Shown here: positions 9,622 to 18,454 of the stretch, one piece after another
How positions within the stretch are numbered: position 1 is the stretch's first letter
Layout of the letters: every line of letters starts with the position of its first letter
Assembly: GCF_013141915.1 (NCBI RefSeq)
Contig: NZ_SROX01000001.1
Coordinates: 868,001 to 932,000 of the forward strand
Length of the DNA: 64,000 bases
Direction: 5' to 3'
Source of the DNA: Cupriavidus necator
GTDB lineage: Bacteria; Pseudomonadota; Gammaproteobacteria; Burkholderiales; Burkholderiaceae
The notes under the pieces: model-generated
Databases searched by the model: none
Told to the model about the DNA's origin: nothing
What the model saw: the letters and a program-made list of their open reading frames with translations, nothing else
Translations under genes and position numbers: made by a program

Positions 9622-11906
9622 GCATCATCGTCGATATCCTGATCCTGGCCGGCGTATTGCTAGCCATCGTCGCCGTGGTGCAGGTGGCCGCGGCACGGCT
9701 GGTGCTGCCGGAATCCACGCTGCTGTCGGCGATCGGCATCGCCATCGGCGCCGGCTATGTCGCCATCGACGCCGCCCACCCTGACTTTGCCCGGCATTTC
9801 CTGCATCCGCTGATCGACCCGGCCTTGCCACCGGAAGCCTACCTGTGGATCTTCCTGCCGCCGCTGCTGTTCCACGCCGCCTTGACCGCCGACGTGCGCG
9901 GCATGCTGCCGGACGCGGCACCGATCCTGTTGCTGGCGGTGGTTGCCGTGGTGGTGGCCACCGGGGTCATCGGCGTGGCCACCGCGGCGGCCAGCGGCAT
10001 GCCGCTGGCGGTGTGCCTGCTGCTGGGCGCGGTGGTGGCCACCACCGACCCGGCCGCGGTCATCGCGATCTTCCGCGACGTGGGCGCGCCGGCGCGGCTG
10101 ATCCGCCTGGTGGAGGGCGAAAGCCTGCTCAACGACGCCGCCGCGATCGCCATCGTCGGCGTGCTGGTGGCCATGCTGACCGGGCATGGTGCGCAGGCGA
10201 CGCTGGCGGCGGGCCTGCGCGAGCTGGCCTGGGCCTTTGCCGGCGGGGTGCTGTGCGGCGCGCTGGCCGGGCGGCTGGTGTCCGACCTGCTGCCCCGGCT
10301 GGCCGGCCTGGCCATGGCGGAAAGCGCGCTGACCCTGGCGCTGCCCTACCCGCTCTACCTGCTGGCCGAGCAACTGCTGGGCGTATCGGGCGTGGTCGCG
10401 GTGGTGTGCGCGGGCCTGATGGTCAGCGCGCTGGGCCCGACGCGGCTGGCACCGCCCAACTGGCGCCACCTGCGCATGCTGTGGGGGCAGTTCGCGGGGA
10501 TTGCGGGCGCCGTGGTGTTCCTGCTGGCCGCCGTGCGCGTGCCCGCAATGCTGGCGGGCGTGACCGGGCATCATGGCTGGCTGCTGCTGGTGCTGGTGCT
10601 GGCGGCGCTGGCGGCGCGCCTGGCGACGCTGTTCGGGCTGCTGCCGCTGCTGTCCTGGCTGCGGCTGAGCGCGCCCATCAACGGCGCCTTCAAGCTGGCC
10701 ATCGCATGGGGCGGGCTGCGCGGCGCGGTGACCCTGGTGCTGGCGCTGGGCATCGCCGAGAACAGCGCCCTGCCCCTCGAAACGCGACATTTTGTCGCCA
10801 TCCTGGCTACCGGCTTCGTGCTGGTCAGCCTGCTGCTCAACGGCACCACGCTGCGCGCGCTGATCCATCGGCTCGGGCTGGACCAGCTGTCGCCGCAGGA
10901 GCGGGCGCTGCAGCTGCAGGCGATCCGCCTTTCCACCGAAGAAGTCGAGGCGATGCTGGCGCGCGTGGCCGACTCGTTCGACCTGCCGCCCGCCATCGCG
11001 CGCGAGGCGGCGCAGACGTATCGGCGCGGCATTGAACTCGGTTCGGCAGAATTCGACTTCGACACGGCCTTGTCCGAGCGCGACCGCCTGACCATCGGCC
11101 TGGTCACGCTGGCCACCCGCGAGCGGGAACTGATTCCCGAATATGGCGACGGCGTGATCTCGGTGGCCAACCTGGACGCGATGATGCGCAACACCGCGCA
11201 GATGATCGACGCGGCGCGCGAGCAGGGGCGCATCGGCTACAACCGTGCCGCACGGCATATCCTGGACTATCACCTGGGTTTCAAGGTGGCGCTGTTCCTG
11301 CACCGCCGGCTCGGCATCGACCGCCCGCTGGCGCGCGCGCTGGCCGACCGCTTTGAGCTGCTGATCTGCCGCCAGACCGTGCTGGACCGGCTGCGCCGCT
11401 ACAACCGCTCGATGCTGACCCCTGTGTTCGGCGCACGCATGGCCACCGTGCTCGACGGGGTGCTGGAAGACCGCTCGCGGGCGGCTGCCGAAGGGCTGGC
11501 GGACATGCGTTCCAGGTTCGGCGCCTACACCGTGGCGCTGGAGCGGCGCCTGCTGACGCTGTTCGCGCTGCGCCGGGGCAGGCTGTCGCTGCAGACCATG
11601 CGCGAAGAAGCGGTGATTTCCAAGGAAGCGTTCAACCAGATCGCCCAGGTGATCCAGCAGGCGTGGCACGGCAGCCTGGTGCGCCCGCCCTTGCGCGGCG
11701 TGACCGACCATGCGGGCGAGCCCGGCGCGGCGCCGGGCCAGCGGGCTTCAGGAGGGATCCTTGGTGCGGGTACGCGAGACCGCCGCCATGATGCCGATAC
11801 CGAGCACGATCAGGCAGGCGATGCCGATGTAGACCGGCGCCAGCCCGGCCGTCGACAGGCCCCAGGCAATGCCGCCTACCAGGACCAGCAGGCCGATGAT
11901 ATATAG
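9618..11906 (+). CDS. Na+/H+ antiporter (CPA1 family)
   Basis: Inner-membrane cation/proton exchanger, 762 residues as read. About twelve hydrophobic segments fill residues 1-410; family motifs include FLPPLLFHAAL, VVATTDPAAVIAIFRDVGAP and LVEGESLLNDAAAIA (the Asp of the ND pair is the expected transport residue), and AWGGLRGAVTLVLAL. A long cytoplasmic C-terminal domain follows. The ATG at 9618 overlaps the LysR stop. The last about 53 codons run antisense through the small membrane protein gene at 11748-11918 and look like non-family sequence, so the true C-terminus may lie near 11700. Confidence 0.88.
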   Translation: MSIIVDILILAGVLLAIVAVVQVAAARLVLPESTLLSAIGIAIGAGYVAIDAAHPDFARHFLHPLIDPALPPEAYLWIFLPPLLFHAALTADVRGMLPDAAPILLLAVVAVVVATGVIGVATAAASGMPLAVCLLLGAVVATTDPAAVIAIFRDVGAPARLIRLVEGESLLNDAAAIAIVGVLVAMLTGHGAQATLAAGLRELAWAFAGGVLCGALAGRLVSDLLPRLAGLAMAESALTLALPYPLYLLAEQLLGVSGVVAVVCAGLMVSALGPTRLAPPNWRHLRMLWGQFAGIAGAVVFLLAAVRVPAMLAGVTGHHGWLLLVLVLAALAARLATLFGLLPLLSWLRLSAPINGAFKLAIAWGGLRGAVTLVLALGIAENSALPLETRHFVAILATGFVLVSLLLNGTTLRALIHRLGLDQLSPQERALQLQAIRLSTEEVEAMLARVADSFDLPPAIAREAAQTYRRGIELGSAEFDFDTALSERDRLTIGLVTLATRERELIPEYGDGVISVANLDAMMRNTAQMIDAAREQGRIGYNRAARHILDYHLGFKVALFLHRRLGIDRPLARALADRFELLICRQTVLDRLRRYNRSMLTPVFGARMATVLDGVLEDRSRAAAEGLADMRSRFGAYTVALERRLLTLFALRRGRLSLQTMREEAVISKEAFNQIAQVIQQAWHGSLVRPPLRGVTDHAGEPGAAPGQRASGGILGAGTRDRRHDADTEHDQAGDADVDRRQPGRRQAPGNAAYQDQQADDI

Positions 11907-11918
11907 CGCGAATGACAT
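11748..11918 (-). CDS. Small membrane protein, two transmembrane segments
   Basis: Protein of 56 residues: MSFALYIIGLLVLVGGIAW and a second hydrophobic segment VYIGIACLIVLGIGIM, ending in a basic, polar tail (SRTRTKDPS). AGGAGCC lies 4-10 nt before the ATG. Function is unknown. The two-segment hairpin with a Gly-rich first helix resembles many Burkholderiales stress-related small membrane proteins. It overlaps the annotated antiporter end by 159 bp in the opposite direction. Confidence 0.7.
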   Translation of the reverse strand: MSFALYIIGLLVLVGGIAWGLSTAGLAPVYIGIACLIVLGIGIMAAVSRTRTKDPS

Positions 11919-12265
11919 GAGTCGGCTCCTTCGGGGGTGCAACCTGTGTTCAATGTAGGCAGCGTGCACGGCGCAAGGGATAGGACAAGGGCGGATGCTG
12001 GCGTAGGCGGGTTCTGACCCGCTGGTGCCCCGCTTGTGCCCCGCTTGTGCCCCACTTGTGACCGGCACGGCCCATGCCGGCCCCCCGGCGCTGTCGTGCC
12101 CCATTGCCGACGGTTCTGTATCTGTCCGCGGCGCCACCCGGCCCGTATACTCGCGGGACCGGCGCGGCGCCGTCACCTCGTGGCGGGTTGCAGGCGGGGC
12201 GCTTGCCCGGCTTGGGCGGCCGCCCCTCACCGATCCCGAACATCAACAAGCAACGGAGCAGCAGC
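11919..12265. other. Intergenic region with an 11-bp tandem repeat
   Basis: No gene is supported here. The stretch contains three tandem 11-bp units (12026-12058) and a TATACT hexamer at 12146-12151 that could be the -10 element of the dehydrogenase gene at 12266; no convincing -35 was found at 17 bp. Confidence 0.6.
12026..12058. repeat. Three tandem copies of an 11-bp unit
   Basis: TGCCCCGCTTG at 12026-12036 and 12037-12047, then TGCCCCACTTG at 12048-12058, one mismatch in the third copy. It is non-coding and lies between the small membrane protein and the dehydrogenase gene. Confidence 0.9.
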
Positions 12266-13144
12266 ATGCGTGTCGCATTCCTCGGACTGGGCGTCATGGG
12301 TTTCCACATGGCCGGCCACCTGGTGTCCAAGGGCCACGAGGTCACGGTCTATAACCGCACCGCCGCCAAGGCCCAAGCCTGGGTCGACCGGTTCGGCGGC
12401 AAGTCCGCCGCCACCCCCGCGCAGGCCGTGGGCGATGCGCAGGTGGTGTGCTCGTGCGTCGGCAACGACGACGACCTGCGCGCGGTGCTGACCGGGCGCG
12501 ACGGCGCCTTCTTCGGCGCGCCCAGCGGTTGCATCTTTGTCGACCACACCACCGCCAGCGCCAACGTCGCGCGCGAGCTTTACGCAGCGGCCGGCGAACG
12601 CGGCCTGCACTTTGTCGACGGCCCGGTCTCGGGCGGCGAAGTGGGCGCGGAAAAAGGCATCCTGACCATCATGTGCGGCGGCGACGCCGAGGCCTTTGCG
12701 CAGGCCGAGCCGGTCATCGCCGCCTACGCGCGCGCCGTGACCCGCATCGGCGAATCCGGTGCGGGGCAACTGGCCAAGATGGTCAACCAGATCAGCATCG
12801 CGGGCCTGATCCAGGGCCTGTCCGAGGCCATTGCCTTCGGCGAGCGCGCGGGCCTGGACATGCGCCTGGTGCTGGACGTCATCAGCCAGGGCGCGGCCGG
12901 TTCCTGGCAGCTGGAGAATCGCGGTCCCACCATGATCGACAACAAGTTCGACTTCGGCTTCGCGGTTGACTGGATGCGCAAGGACCTTGGCCTGTGCCTG
13001 GACGAAGCCCGCCGCAACGGCGCGGGCTTGCCGGTCACAGCGCTGGTGGACCAGTTCTACGCCGACCTGCAGCAGATGGGCTGTGGCCGTGCCGACACCT
13101 CGTCGCTGGTCAAGCGGCTGCGCCAGCACAGCGACAAGGGCTGA
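12266..13144 (+). CDS. 3-hydroxyisobutyrate dehydrogenase-family NAD(P)-dependent reductase
   Basis: Soluble beta-hydroxy acid dehydrogenase of 292 residues. The Rossmann motif FLGLGVMGFHMAGHL opens the protein; the substrate loop DGPVSGGEVGAEKG is near 120 and the catalytic Lys lies in GQLAKMVNQ near 170. The family covers 3-hydroxyisobutyrate dehydrogenase, tartronate semialdehyde reductase and glyoxylate reductases. No valine-catabolism or glyoxylate genes adjoin it, so the substrate cannot be fixed. CGGAG precedes the ATG by about 8 nt. Confidence 0.88.
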   Translation: MRVAFLGLGVMGFHMAGHLVSKGHEVTVYNRTAAKAQAWVDRFGGKSAATPAQAVGDAQVVCSCVGNDDDLRAVLTGRDGAFFGAPSGCIFVDHTTASANVARELYAAAGERGLHFVDGPVSGGEVGAEKGILTIMCGGDAEAFAQAEPVIAAYARAVTRIGESGAGQLAKMVNQISIAGLIQGLSEAIAFGERAGLDMRLVLDVISQGAAGSWQLENRGPTMIDNKFDFGFAVDWMRKDLGLCLDEARRNGAGLPVTALVDQFYADLQQMGCGRADTSSLVKRLRQHSDKG

Positions 13145-13314
13145 GGCCACGGGCGCGCCACCCCTGCCGTCGTCCGATTCCTACCGGGCTATCGGCGCCG
13201 CACGGACGGGCCACGCCGCGTCACGCGGCTAAAGTGGACGCATGAGGGCCTGGCCGCTTCGATGTGGTGCTTCGATGTCGTGCGGCGGGCCCGGCAACCA
13301 GGCAGGAGACCATC

Positions 13315-13491
13315 ATGTGGAAACTCGCAGGCGCGCTTCTGGTAGGCGCAAGCATGGCGCTGGCCGGCTGTACGGCGGCAGGCGCGGTAGCCGGCGGTGT
13401 CGCCGGGCATGAACTGACCGACGGCAGTACTGCCGGAACCATCGGCGGCGCCGTCGTGGGCGGGGTGGTGGGCCACGAGCTGGGCAAGTAG
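13315..13491 (+). CDS. Small glycine-zipper lipoprotein
   Basis: Lipoprotein of 58 residues: signal peptide with lipobox LAGC (Cys19 lipidated), then a Gly/Ala-rich zipper GAVAGGVAG and GGAVVGGVVG, with GHEL occurring twice. This resembles the OsmB/17-kDa antigen type of small outer-membrane lipoprotein. AGGAG lies about 8 nt upstream of the start. Function unknown. Confidence 0.75.
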   Translation: MWKLAGALLVGASMALAGCTAAGAVAGGVAGHELTDGSTAGTIGGAVVGGVVGHELGK

Positions 13492-13556
13492 CCCGCCTGT
13501 ACCCGCCTGCCGCCGGACCTGAAGGCCCCTTCGCGCGGCCTTCACGCGTGCGGCGC

Positions 13557-14390
13557 TTAGTCCGTGTGCGCGGACGCCGGGCCGCCCCTGGGCCGGCGCC
13601 ACCGCCGCCAGGCCAGCACCGGCAGCCGCGCCACGAACCCGGCCAGCAGCCGCAGGTGCATGCCGGCCAACAGCAGGTTGTCGCGCAGGTAGCGGAAGTG
13701 CGAAACCCCGCCCTCGCGCGGCTTGAAATAGCGCACCGGCGCGTCCAGGTTGATGGGGCGCACGCCGCGCCAGCACAGCCGCACGGCAACTTCCGGATCA
13801 AAATCGAAGCGCCGCATCCAGCGGCTATGCCGCATCACCGCGCGCAGCGGCGCGATCGGGTAGACGCGAAAGCCAAACAGGGAATCGCCGATGCCGGCCC
13901 ACAGCGTCTCCACGTCCACCCAGAAATTCGACATGCGCCGCCAGTACACCCGCTCGCGCGGGGCGCTGGCGTCGAAGCGCGGGCGGCCCAGCACCATCGC
14001 GCCGGGGTCGCGCTGCGATACCGCCATGAATGCCGGAATCAGCTGCGCCGGATGCTGGCCGTCGGAATCCATCACCAGCACATGCGTATAGCCTGCTGCC
14101 GCGGCCCGTTCGATGCCGTGCAGCACGGCGGCGCCCTTGCCCTGGTTGCTCGGCAGCACCAGCACCTGCAGCCCGGGGTCGGTGGCGGCCTGCGCTTGCA
14201 GCCACTGCGCGCTGCCGTCAGTGCTGCCGTCGACCACTACCCATACCGGGTTCCAGGCCGCGCGCGCGCCGCGCAGCACCTCATGCAGCCGCACGCCGGG
14301 GTTATAGCTGGGAATCAGCACCAGGTGGGTCGCTGAAGGCCCGGCGCTGCCGTCCACCAGCGCCGGCGCGGGCGTGGCTTGCTGCGGCAT
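13557..14390 (-). CDS. Family 2 glycosyltransferase of the aryl-polyene-like cluster
   Basis: Enzyme of 277 residues with a GT-A fold: N-terminal LVLIPSYNPG, VVVDGSTDGS, NQGKGAAVLHG and the metal-binding MDSDGQHPAQLIP (DxD). A Pro/Trp-rich C-terminus with a basic tail could associate with the membrane. It follows the ACP gene on the minus strand, 39 bp apart, and is divergent from the rest of the cluster. GT2 genes are regular members of aryl polyene clusters, where they are thought to decorate the lipid anchor. The sugar donor is unknown. Confidence 0.88.
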   Translation of the reverse strand: MPQQATPAPALVDGSAGPSATHLVLIPSYNPGVRLHEVLRGARAAWNPVWVVVDGSTDGSAQWLQAQAATDPGLQVLVLPSNQGKGAAVLHGIERAAAAGYTHVLVMDSDGQHPAQLIPAFMAVSQRDPGAMVLGRPRFDASAPRERVYWRRMSNFWVDVETLWAGIGDSLFGFRVYPIAPLRAVMRHSRWMRRFDFDPEVAVRLCWRGVRPINLDAPVRYFKPREGGVSHFRYLRDNLLLAGMHLRLLAGFVARLPVLAWRRWRRPRGGPASAHTD

Positions 14391-14429
14391 GTCGTGATCC
14401 TGTCCGGGCTGAAGAAAACGATGGCTGGG

Positions 14430-14690
14430 CTAGCGCGCGCGGTGTTCCGCCAGGTAGGCGGCCAGGCTGCCCAGTGAAGTAAAAATGGTCTTGTTGTCGG
14501 GATTGTCCGAGCGCAGCTCGACGCCGTACTTGCGCGATACCAGCAGGGCGATCTCGAGAATGTCGATGGAATCCAGCCCGAAGCCTTCTCCATAGAGCGG
14601 CGTGGCGGCGTTGATGTCCTCCAGCCGCAGTTCGGCGATGTCGAGTTCGTCGAGGATCAGGCGGGCAAGTTCGGTTTCGAGTTCGGTCAT
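14430..14690 (-). CDS. Acyl carrier protein
   Basis: Carrier protein of 86 residues. The phosphopantetheine attachment Ser lies in GEGFGLDSIDILEIALLV (DSI motif). The acidic helix pattern MTELETELARLILDELDI matches ACPs. The start at 14690 gives normal ACP length; an upstream in-frame ATG at 14789 would add 33 residues outside the fold. It presumably carries the polyene chain built by the ketosynthase, dehydratase and ligase encoded on the other strand. Only one ACP is seen, while aryl polyene clusters usually have two. Confidence 0.9.
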   Translation of the reverse strand: MTELETELARLILDELDIAELRLEDINAATPLYGEGFGLDSIDILEIALLVSRKYGVELRSDNPDNKTIFTSLGSLAAYLAEHRAR

Positions 14691-14954
14691 GTTGCTAGAT
14701 GGCTGGAACGCCGCTGCACCCCCGTGCCGGGGCAAGTCAATCCCGGTGCGCGCGTCGGGCACCCGAATGCTATCAAACGGGGCATTCACGGGCCAGTCGA
14801 GAGAAGTTTAGTAACAACATCAACACCCTATTCGGGAATCATCATCGCGCCCTGAAGGTCTTTTGGGGTATAAACCGTTCGCTTCGCCTGCCCGGTGCGC
14901 CTGTCCGGCGCACCGCGGGCCAAGCGACTTACGCAACACACCAAGCTTCCACAG

Positions 14955-15698
14955 ATGCCGCCGAGCCAGCCCGTTGACCGCTTCTCTCCGCCCGCCGCCG
15001 GGGTCCCGCCCGCGCTGGACGCCGCAGCCCCGCGGTGGCGGCGCCATGCCTGGATTGGCGCGGTGGCGGCCTTCGTGGCCTACGAATCGGCCCTGCATCG
15101 CGCGGCACACCAGCCGGGCGCCGAGGTGGCGGCGCTGCTGCTCGGCGCGGCGCCGTTCCTGCTGGTCGGCTTCGTGGCCTGCCGCCGGCTGGCGGCGCCT
15201 ATCCTGCGTGTCCCGGCCCTGCTGGCCTTGCTGGCCGCATGCGCCGCGCTGTGGCTCTGTCGCACACCGCTGGCTGGTCATTTCGGCTGGACCTACTACC
15301 TGCAGCATGCGGGCGCCAATGCCGCGCTGGGCGCGATGTTCGCGCTCAGCCTGCGCCGCGGCCGCACCCCGCTTTGCACGCAGATCGCCACGGTCATCCA
15401 CGGCACACTATCCCCCGCGCATGCGCGCTATACGGTGCGCGTGACCCAGGCCTGGACGCTGTTCTTCGCGGCAATGGTGGGGGTATCGACGCTGCTGTTC
15501 GTGCTGGCGCCGGTGGCGGCCTGGTCCAGCTTCGCCAACCTTGCCACGCCGCTGCTGATCGCCCTGATGTTCGCGGGCGAGGCCGTGTGCCGCCGCATTG
15601 CCTTACCGGGCGTGCGCCACGGCGGCCTGCTCGACGCGGTGCATGGCTACCGCGCGCTCATGACGGCCCGTGCGGCCCGGCTCGGGCTGCCGCGCTGA
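14955..15698 (+). CDS. Polytopic membrane protein (COG4648-like) of the aryl-polyene-like cluster
   Basis: Protein of 247 residues with about five or six hydrophobic segments (WIGAVAAFVAYES, LLLGAAPFLLVGFVA, ALLALLAACAALWL, then TLFFAAMVGVSTLLFVLAPV and LATPLLIALMFAGEAVCRR). It matches the COG4648 membrane proteins repeatedly found between the ACP and AMP-ligase genes of aryl polyene clusters. Its role is unknown. An ATG at 14955 is preferred to an upstream GTG at 14895; neither has a strong ribosome site. Confidence 0.75.
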   Translation: MPPSQPVDRFSPPAAGVPPALDAAAPRWRRHAWIGAVAAFVAYESALHRAAHQPGAEVAALLLGAAPFLLVGFVACRRLAAPILRVPALLALLAACAALWLCRTPLAGHFGWTYYLQHAGANAALGAMFALSLRRGRTPLCTQIATVIHGTLSPAHARYTVRVTQAWTLFFAAMVGVSTLLFVLAPVAAWSSFANLATPLLIALMFAGEAVCRRIALPGVRHGGLLDAVHGYRALMTARAARLGLPR

Positions 15699-15747
15699 CG
15701 CGCCGCCATCCGGCCCCGGCACCGCGAACTGCGCACAGGCTCCGTCC

Positions 15748-17469
15748 ATGACCACGCTCCCCATCGTTGCCCACGCTACGCCCGACGCCATCATCGCCTG
15801 GGCGCACGGACGGCCAGTGACCGTAAGCCAATTCCTGGCCGATGCGGCCCGCCTGGCGGCAGCCCTGCCGGCTGGCGGCCATGTATTCAACGCCTGCACC
15901 GACCGCTACCGCTTTACCGTGGGCCTGTGCGCGGCGCTGCTGGCCGGCAAGCCCACGCTGCTGCCGCCGTCGCACACGCCCGAGACGGTGCGCCAGCTGC
16001 TTGCCTTCGCGCCCGACGCCTTCTGCCTGCACGACCAGCCCGATGCTGCCTTCGAGATGCCGGCGATGCACTACCCCGATGGCCCGGCGGCCACCGCGGC
16101 GGACGGCCCGGTCGAGATTCCGCAGGTCCCGGCGGCGCAGGTCATGGCCTACGTGTTCACCTCCGGATCGACCGGCACGCCGGTGCCGCACCGCAAGACC
16201 TGGGGCGCCATGGCCCGCTGCGCGCGCGCCGCGGCGCAACGGCTCGGCCTGCTCGACGGACGTGCGTGGACGCTGGTCGGCACGGTGCCGCCGCAGCATA
16301 TGTTCGGCCTTGAAGCCACCGTGATGCTGGTGCTGCAGGGCGGTGCGGCGCTGGTGGCCGCGCCGGCGTTCTATCCGGCCGATGTCTGCGCGGCGCTGGC
16401 CGCGGTGCCGGCGCCGCGCGCGCTGGTCAGCTCACCCGTGCATCTGCGCACGCTGGTGCAATCCGGGCTGGCCATGCCCGCGGCGGACCTGGTGCTGTGC
16501 GCCACCGCGCCGCTTGGGCGCGAGCTGGCCGTAGAGACCGAGGCGCTGTTCGCCGCCCCGCTGTGCGAAATCTACGGCAGCACCGAGACTGGCCAGCTCG
16601 CCACCCGTCGCACCGCCCGGGACGACGCCTGGACGCTGGTGCCGGGGGCCCGGCTGCAAGCCCGCCCCAATGCCGCCGGCGACGATACCGAGACCTGGGC
16701 CGAGGGCGGCCATATCGAGCAGCCGGTGCCGCTGGGCGATGCGATCGCCCAAATGGACGCGCAGCGCTTCCGGCTTCATGGGCGCAAGGCCGACCTGCTC
16801 AACATCGCCGGCAAGCGGTCGTCGCTGGCTTACCTGAATCACCAGCTGACTGCCATCGACGGCGTGCGCGACGGCGCGTTCTTCATGCCCGGCGACGCGC
16901 ATGAAGGCGACGCGCAAGGGCACGTGGTGCGGCTGGTAGCCGTGGTGGTGGCTCCGGGCCTGGCGCCGGCCCGGTTGCAGCAGGCACTGCGCGAGCGGAT
17001 CGATCCGGCCTTCATGCCGCGGCCCCTGTACTTTGCCGAATGCCTGCCGCGCGATGCCGCCGGCAAGCTGCCGCGCGCGGCGCTGGCCGCGCTGGTGGCA
17101 AGACTGTCCGGCACCCAGGTCGGCCAACCCGCGCCACCACCAGGCTTTGTCATCGACGCCGGCCATCCGGCCATGGCCGGCCACTTCCCCGGCCATCCGA
17201 TCGTACCGGGCGTGGTGCTGCTGGACCATGCCGTGCTGGCGCTCGGCACCGCGCTGGGCCGCCCGCTGGCCGTCGCGCAGGCCAGCATGCTGAAGTTCCT
17301 GAGCCCGGTGCGCCCGGGCGAGCGCGTGGAGGTGCTGCACCAGTCCGAGGCGGCCAGCGGTGGCGACGAGACCATCCGCTTCACGTTGCGCAGCGCCGGG
17401 CGCGATGTCGCCAGCGGCACGCTGCAGGTACGCGGCAGCGCGCCACATGCGGAGGCCTTGCCATGCTGA
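15748..17469 (+). CDS. Acyl-CoA/ACP ligase fused to a FabA/FabZ-type dehydratase
   Basis: Protein of 573 residues with two domains. Residues 1 to about 455 are an adenylate-forming ligase: P-loop YVFTSGSTGTPVPHRKT and YGSTETGQLATRR, with the hinge and C-lobe Lys in DAAGKLPRAAL. Residues about 463-573 form a hotdog fold with the dehydratase motif AGHFPGHPIVPGVVLLDH (catalytic His and the conserved HFPG). In E. coli-type aryl polyene clusters ligase and dehydratase are separate genes. The ligase probably loads a starter acid onto ACP and the second domain dehydrates 3-hydroxyacyl-ACP. Start: ATG at 15748. Confidence 0.88.
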   Translation: MTTLPIVAHATPDAIIAWAHGRPVTVSQFLADAARLAAALPAGGHVFNACTDRYRFTVGLCAALLAGKPTLLPPSHTPETVRQLLAFAPDAFCLHDQPDAAFEMPAMHYPDGPAATAADGPVEIPQVPAAQVMAYVFTSGSTGTPVPHRKTWGAMARCARAAAQRLGLLDGRAWTLVGTVPPQHMFGLEATVMLVLQGGAALVAAPAFYPADVCAALAAVPAPRALVSSPVHLRTLVQSGLAMPAADLVLCATAPLGRELAVETEALFAAPLCEIYGSTETGQLATRRTARDDAWTLVPGARLQARPNAAGDDTETWAEGGHIEQPVPLGDAIAQMDAQRFRLHGRKADLLNIAGKRSSLAYLNHQLTAIDGVRDGAFFMPGDAHEGDAQGHVVRLVAVVVAPGLAPARLQQALRERIDPAFMPRPLYFAECLPRDAAGKLPRAALAALVARLSGTQVGQPAPPPGFVIDAGHPAMAGHFPGHPIVPGVVLLDHAVLALGTALGRPLAVAQASMLKFLSPVRPGERVEVLHQSEAASGGDETIRFTLRSAGRDVASGTLQVRGSAPHAEALPC

Positions 17470-18437
17470 GCTGGCGGTGGCGGCGCCAGGCGCCGCTGGA
17501 TGCGGAATGGTCCAGCCGCGAAGAGCGCGGCAGCATCACGCTGCTGCGCATCATGACGTGGCTGTCGCTGGCGCTGGGCCGGGCCGCGGGGCGCGTGGTG
17601 CTGCGGGCCATTGCTGCCTACTTCATGCTGTTCGCGCCGGCGGCGCGCCATGCGTCGCGCGCGTACCTGGACCGCGTGCTCGGACGCCAGGCCACCTGGC
17701 GCGACGGCTACCGGCATGTGTTCACCTTCGCCTCGACCATCCACGACCGCATCTACTTGCTCAACGGCCGCTTCGACCTGTTCGACATCCGCCTGCATGG
17801 CGAGGGCCTCCTGGAAGCCGCGATGGCGCGCGGGCGCGGCGCCATCCTGCTGGGCGCGCACCTGGGCAGCTTCGAGGTGGTGCGCGCGCTGGGGCGGCGC
17901 CACCCGGACATGGAGGTCGCGATCACCATGTACGAAGAGAACGCGCACAAGCTCAACGATGTGCTCCAGTCGATCAACCCGGCGATGCGCCAGGACGTGA
18001 TCGCGCTGGGCCGCTTCGACACCATGCTGCGCGTGCGCGACTACCTGGACCGGAGCTATATGATCGGCATGCTGGCCGACCGCACGCTGTCGCAGCGCGC
18101 CACCGACCCGGTGCAGCAATGCAGTTTCCTCGGTGCGCAAACCGGTTTTCCCACCGGCCCGCTGCGCATGGCGGCAATGCTGCGGCGGCCGGTGTTCTTC
18201 ATCACCGGCCTGTACCGCGGCGGCAACCGCTACGACGTCCATTTCGTGCCGCTGGCGGACTTCACCGAGACGGCGCGCGGGCAGCGCGAAACGGCGGTGC
18301 AGGCGGCACTGGCCGACTACGTGCAGCTGCTGGAGCGGTTTTGCCGCAGCGCCCCGTACAACTGGTTCAACTTCTATGACTTCTGGCACGCCGGTCCGCC
18401 GCTGTCCGAGCAGCCGCCGCCGGGGAACGAGCCTTGA
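17463..18437 (+). CDS. LpxL/HtrB-like acyltransferase
   Basis: Membrane-associated acyltransferase of 324 residues. The catalytic H(x)4E motif is in GAHLGSFEVV; other landmarks are MLADRTLSQRA and PTGPLRMAAMLRRPVFF. The ATG at 17463 overlaps the stop of the ligase gene by 7 bp. Such acyltransferases in aryl polyene clusters are thought to join the polyene acyl chain to a glycerol or sugar lipid anchor. A lipid A role is less likely given the context. Confidence 0.88.
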   Translation: MLSWRWRRQAPLDAEWSSREERGSITLLRIMTWLSLALGRAAGRVVLRAIAAYFMLFAPAARHASRAYLDRVLGRQATWRDGYRHVFTFASTIHDRIYLLNGRFDLFDIRLHGEGLLEAAMARGRGAILLGAHLGSFEVVRALGRRHPDMEVAITMYEENAHKLNDVLQSINPAMRQDVIALGRFDTMLRVRDYLDRSYMIGMLADRTLSQRATDPVQQCSFLGAQTGFPTGPLRMAAMLRRPVFFITGLYRGGNRYDVHFVPLADFTETARGQRETAVQAALADYVQLLERFCRSAPYNWFNFYDFWHAGPPLSEQPPPGNEP

Positions 18438-18454
18438 CCCGTGAGCCGCCACTG

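Noticed and set aside
9660-11711. 683-codon minus-strand open frame
   Set aside because: Gln/His/Arg-rich and antisense to the antiporter, whose frame carries clear transporter motifs.
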